Source: CAITQP01 sp964533145
GTDB lineage: Bacteria > Patescibacteriota > Minisyncoccia > Phycocordibacterales > UBA9973
Direction: 5' to 3'
DNA length: 37,291 nucleotides
Assembly (NCBI GenBank): GCA_964533145.1
Contig: CAZHLG010000007.1
Location: 1 to 37,291, forward strand
The position numbers were made by a program, and so were the translations under genes. Below the pieces are notes generated by a model. It was not told the origin of the DNA. It searched no databases and was given only the letters and a program-made list of their open reading frames with translations. This document shows positions 35,687 through 37,291 of this stretch, piece by piece. Position 1 is the first letter of the stretch. The number at the start of each line of letters is the position of its first letter.

Positions 35687-36286
35687 TTAGTGTGTTGCTA
35701 CCAGCATACTTTTTAGAAAAGGTTCCCCGGCCTGTATTTTTTGGAGCATCCATGCGGCGATCATAGCGTCGTAGTTACTCGTGTGTTGGAACACTTTCAA
35801 TGCAAGTTCTTGCTTAAGCTCATCTGTCGGACCTTCGCCGAGCAGTGCATCGATCACTCGGTCATAGTCGGCCGGGTCGCTCACAGCGCATACGTGTGCG
35901 CAATTTTTAGCTGCGGCGCGGATCATGCTTGGTCCGCCGACATCTATGTTCTCTATATCCGGCTTGCTTGCGAAGTCGTACAGATTAACAACAACGACAT
36001 CGATGGGGTCGCCTACAGAGAATTTTTCCAAGGCCTCAAGGTGGTCAGGCTTTTCCCTGTTGGCAAGAATAGGTGCAAATACGTTTGGGTGCAGGGTTTT
36101 GATCCTGCCTCCCATCATTTCCGGGAAGTTCGTTATGTACTCCACGGGAGTGCATTCTATGCCAGCATCCGTCAGTGCTTTTGCTGTGCCGCCGGTTGAT
36201 ATGATTTCCCAACCAGCCTCCAGTAATTGTTTGAATTTTTCGATGCCGGTCTTGTTGGTCACCGAAATAAGAATCCGTTTCTTCAT
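35687..36286 (-). CDS. purH: Stand-alone IMP cyclohydrolase domain (PurH N-terminal half)
   Basis: 199 aa, matching only the IMP cyclohydrolase (MGS-like) part of PurH, which closes FAICAR to IMP in the last purine step. Landmarks: RILISVTNKTGIEKF, IISTGGTAKALTDAGI, the MMGGRIKTLHPNVFAPILANR block, IDVVVVNLYDF and IDVGGPSMIRAAAKN. Full PurH is about 510 aa; the AICAR transformylase half is missing and the gene ends in a clean stop with a terminator nearby, so this is not a window-edge artefact. It must depend on imported or separately made FAICAR, or have another role. Upstream minus strand has TTGACA as a possible -35. Confidence 0.88.
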   Translation of the reverse strand: MKKRILISVTNKTGIEKFKQLLEAGWEIISTGGTAKALTDAGIECTPVEYITNFPEMMGGRIKTLHPNVFAPILANREKPDHLEALEKFSVGDPIDVVVVNLYDFASKPDIENIDVGGPSMIRAAAKNCAHVCAVSDPADYDRVIDALLGEGPTDELKQELALKVFQHTSNYDAMIAAWMLQKIQAGEPFLKSMLVATH

Positions 36287-36552
36287 ACGCGTTGTTTTTA
36301 GTGAACTGAATCAATTGGTGTAAACATTACTATAAAAAATAATTTTGTCAAAAATACGCATTCCTCGACACTGTCTCGTTTGTGTAGTATTCTGAGGGCA
36401 TCGAACTTTAGTATTAGTTTCCCGGTTCGCCCGAAACACTCCGAACTCAAACCATTATGAACTCCCGAATGTCTCTCCCCGTTTTCCACCGAGCGTCCTT
36501 CATTTTGATTCGAACCACTCGAAGTGTCTTCTAGGCGGCCGGACAGGTCGTA
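36287..36552 (+). promoter_or_regulatory. Spacer between purH and rny
   Basis: About 266 bp without a convincing gene. AT-rich near purH, with TTGACA on the minus strand. On the plus strand TAGTAT near 36386-36391 could be a -10 for rny, implying a leader of about 150 nt. That leader holds several CGAA-containing short repeats and small hairpins such as GTTTC...GAAAC near 36418-36438. No riboswitch class recognised. Confidence 0.35.
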
Positions 36553-37291
36553 ATGAACACGTTATACATTCTCATTCTTGCGGCGGGAGCGCTTGTCACG
36601 GGCCTTGCCTGCGGCTACTATCTCCGCAAGATCACGGCGCTCGCCACCCGCCGTTCCATCGAGATCGACATCAAGCAGATGCTCGTTGGTGCCAAAGAGG
36701 AGGCGCAGCGCATCGTCGACGAAGCCAAAAAGAAGGCCGACGACGCCGAAAGCGACCTTCGCATGACGGAGCGCCGCAAGACCGAAGATTTCAAGAAGAC
36801 GGAAGAGCGTCTCATCAAAAAAGAAGAGCTGCTCGACGCGCGCCAGACGGAGATCGACAAAGAAACCGAGATCCAGAAGGGCAAAATCGAGGAAATCAAG
36901 AAAATAAAGGACAAAGCGGACAGTTTGCTCGCCGAGCGTATGGCCATCCTTGAAAAAGTCGCAGGCCTTGCACGCGAAGACGCCAAAGCGGAGCTTGTGC
37001 GCGAGATCGAAAAAGAATCCGAGGAGGACCTCATGGTCCGCATGCAGAAGCTTGAGCAGAACGCCGAAGAGCGCCTGTCTCGCCGGGCCAAGGAGATCCT
37101 TGCGACGAGCATCCAGCGCCTTGCCTCCTCTACTGCGGCCGAGATCATGACTACGAATGTTACGATCCCCAGCGACGAGATCAAGGGCAAGATCATCGGC
37201 AAGGAAGGCCGCAACATCCGCGCATTTGAGCGTGCGGCCGGCGTTGAGCTCATCGTTGACGAGACGCCGGGCACGATAGTCATCAGTGCCT
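36553..37291 (+). CDS. rny: Ribonuclease Y, C-terminus outside window
   Basis: 246 codons are visible and the frame is open at the window end. N-terminal membrane anchor (NTLYILILAAGALVTGLACGYYL), long coiled coil (about 30-200, dense in Lys, Glu and Arg with QRIVDEAKKKADDAE), the conserved junction VTIPSDEIKGKIIGKEGRNIRAFE that begins the KH domain, and GVELIVDETPGTIVIS. The HD phosphodiesterase domain would follow. RNase Y is the membrane-bound endonuclease that starts mRNA decay in many bacteria lacking RNase E. The start at 36553 directly precedes the anchor. Confidence 0.93.
   Translation, partial: MNTLYILILAAGALVTGLACGYYLRKITALATRRSIEIDIKQMLVGAKEEAQRIVDEAKKKADDAESDLRMTERRKTEDFKKTEERLIKKEELLDARQTEIDKETEIQKGKIEEIKKIKDKADSLLAERMAILEKVAGLAREDAKAELVREIEKESEEDLMVRMQKLEQNAEERLSRRAKEILATSIQRLASSTAAEIMTTNVTIPSDEIKGKIIGKEGRNIRAFERAAGVELIVDETPGTIVISA

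Noticed and set aside
1..37291. CRISPR arrays, transposases, integrases, prophage genes
   Set aside because: No regularly spaced direct repeats, no Cas, no transposase or integrase motifs seen on either strand.

Overview
The window looks like a piece of a small-genome bacterium of the Candidate Phyla Radiation (Patescibacteria, Parcubacteria-like). This is inferred from gene content and protein shapes, not from a database match. Supporting traits are a trigger factor without its PPIase domain, a shortened YebC, a DNA polymerase I with almost no proofreading domain, a stand-alone IMP cyclohydrolase domain, tRNAs without an encoded CCA, very short intergenic spaces, and many genes whose -10 box lies only 6-9 nt before the start codon. 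Core genes are GC-rich; the first 2.2 kb, the 5.5-6.7 kb stretch, the gene at 23.6 kb and the NYN gene at 31.1-31.7 kb are clearly AT-richer and look acquired or accessory.

Layout. 1-2213 (minus): a restriction/defence-type cassette reading dcm, vsr, a 72-aa gene and a MutL/MORC-like GHKL ATPase that runs off the window. It lies beside a tRNA-Arg(GCG) gene and a perfect 38-bp palindrome. 2542-3306 (minus): a 36-aa membrane peptide, a thioredoxin-like protein and rpsT. 3361-5384 (plus): ruvA, a hypothetical gene, mutM and a small membrane protein. 5385-6750: a candidate structured RNA, a poorly coding stretch and an 83-aa acidic protein gene, then tRNA-Lys. 6907-8056 (plus): a DsbA-like/DsbB disulfide pair, followed by an independent RNA candidate. 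8357-12515 (minus): holA-like, an ICMT-like methyltransferase, polA and tsaE. 12589-16589 (minus): a large multidomain surface protein and an unknown exported protein. 16789-18483: a type IV pilus/secretion ATPase. 18616-19317 (minus): a CYTH protein and a third RNA candidate. 19464-22106: ruvB, a small hypothetical gene (minus), yebC, ruvC and an acidic 58-aa protein. Then tyrS (minus), a membrane protein, a class A PBP and a membrane protein (minus).

27120-30048 (minus) holds dnaA, dnaN and a DciA-like gene. The dnaA-dnaN spacer has four near-consensus DnaA boxes, a run of DnaA-trio triplets and an AT-rich stretch, so it is the likely origin of replication. rpmH, rnpA and yidD diverge from dnaA. 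The right end carries an NYN nuclease-like gene (minus), nusA with a structured leader, ppa, tig, a 56-aa membrane peptide (minus), clpP, an IMP cyclohydrolase gene (minus) and the start of rny.

Together the genes cover replication initiation and DNA repair (dnaA, dnaN, DciA-like, holA, polA, ruvABC, mutM), RNA and protein turnover (nusA, rny, rnpA, clpP, tig, yebC), and the cell surface (PBP, disulfide pair, pilus ATPase, surface protein). The items that most deserve follow-up are the GHKL-Vsr-Dcm cassette, three or four unassigned structured RNAs, the near-leaderless promoter architecture, the origin and the nusA leader.
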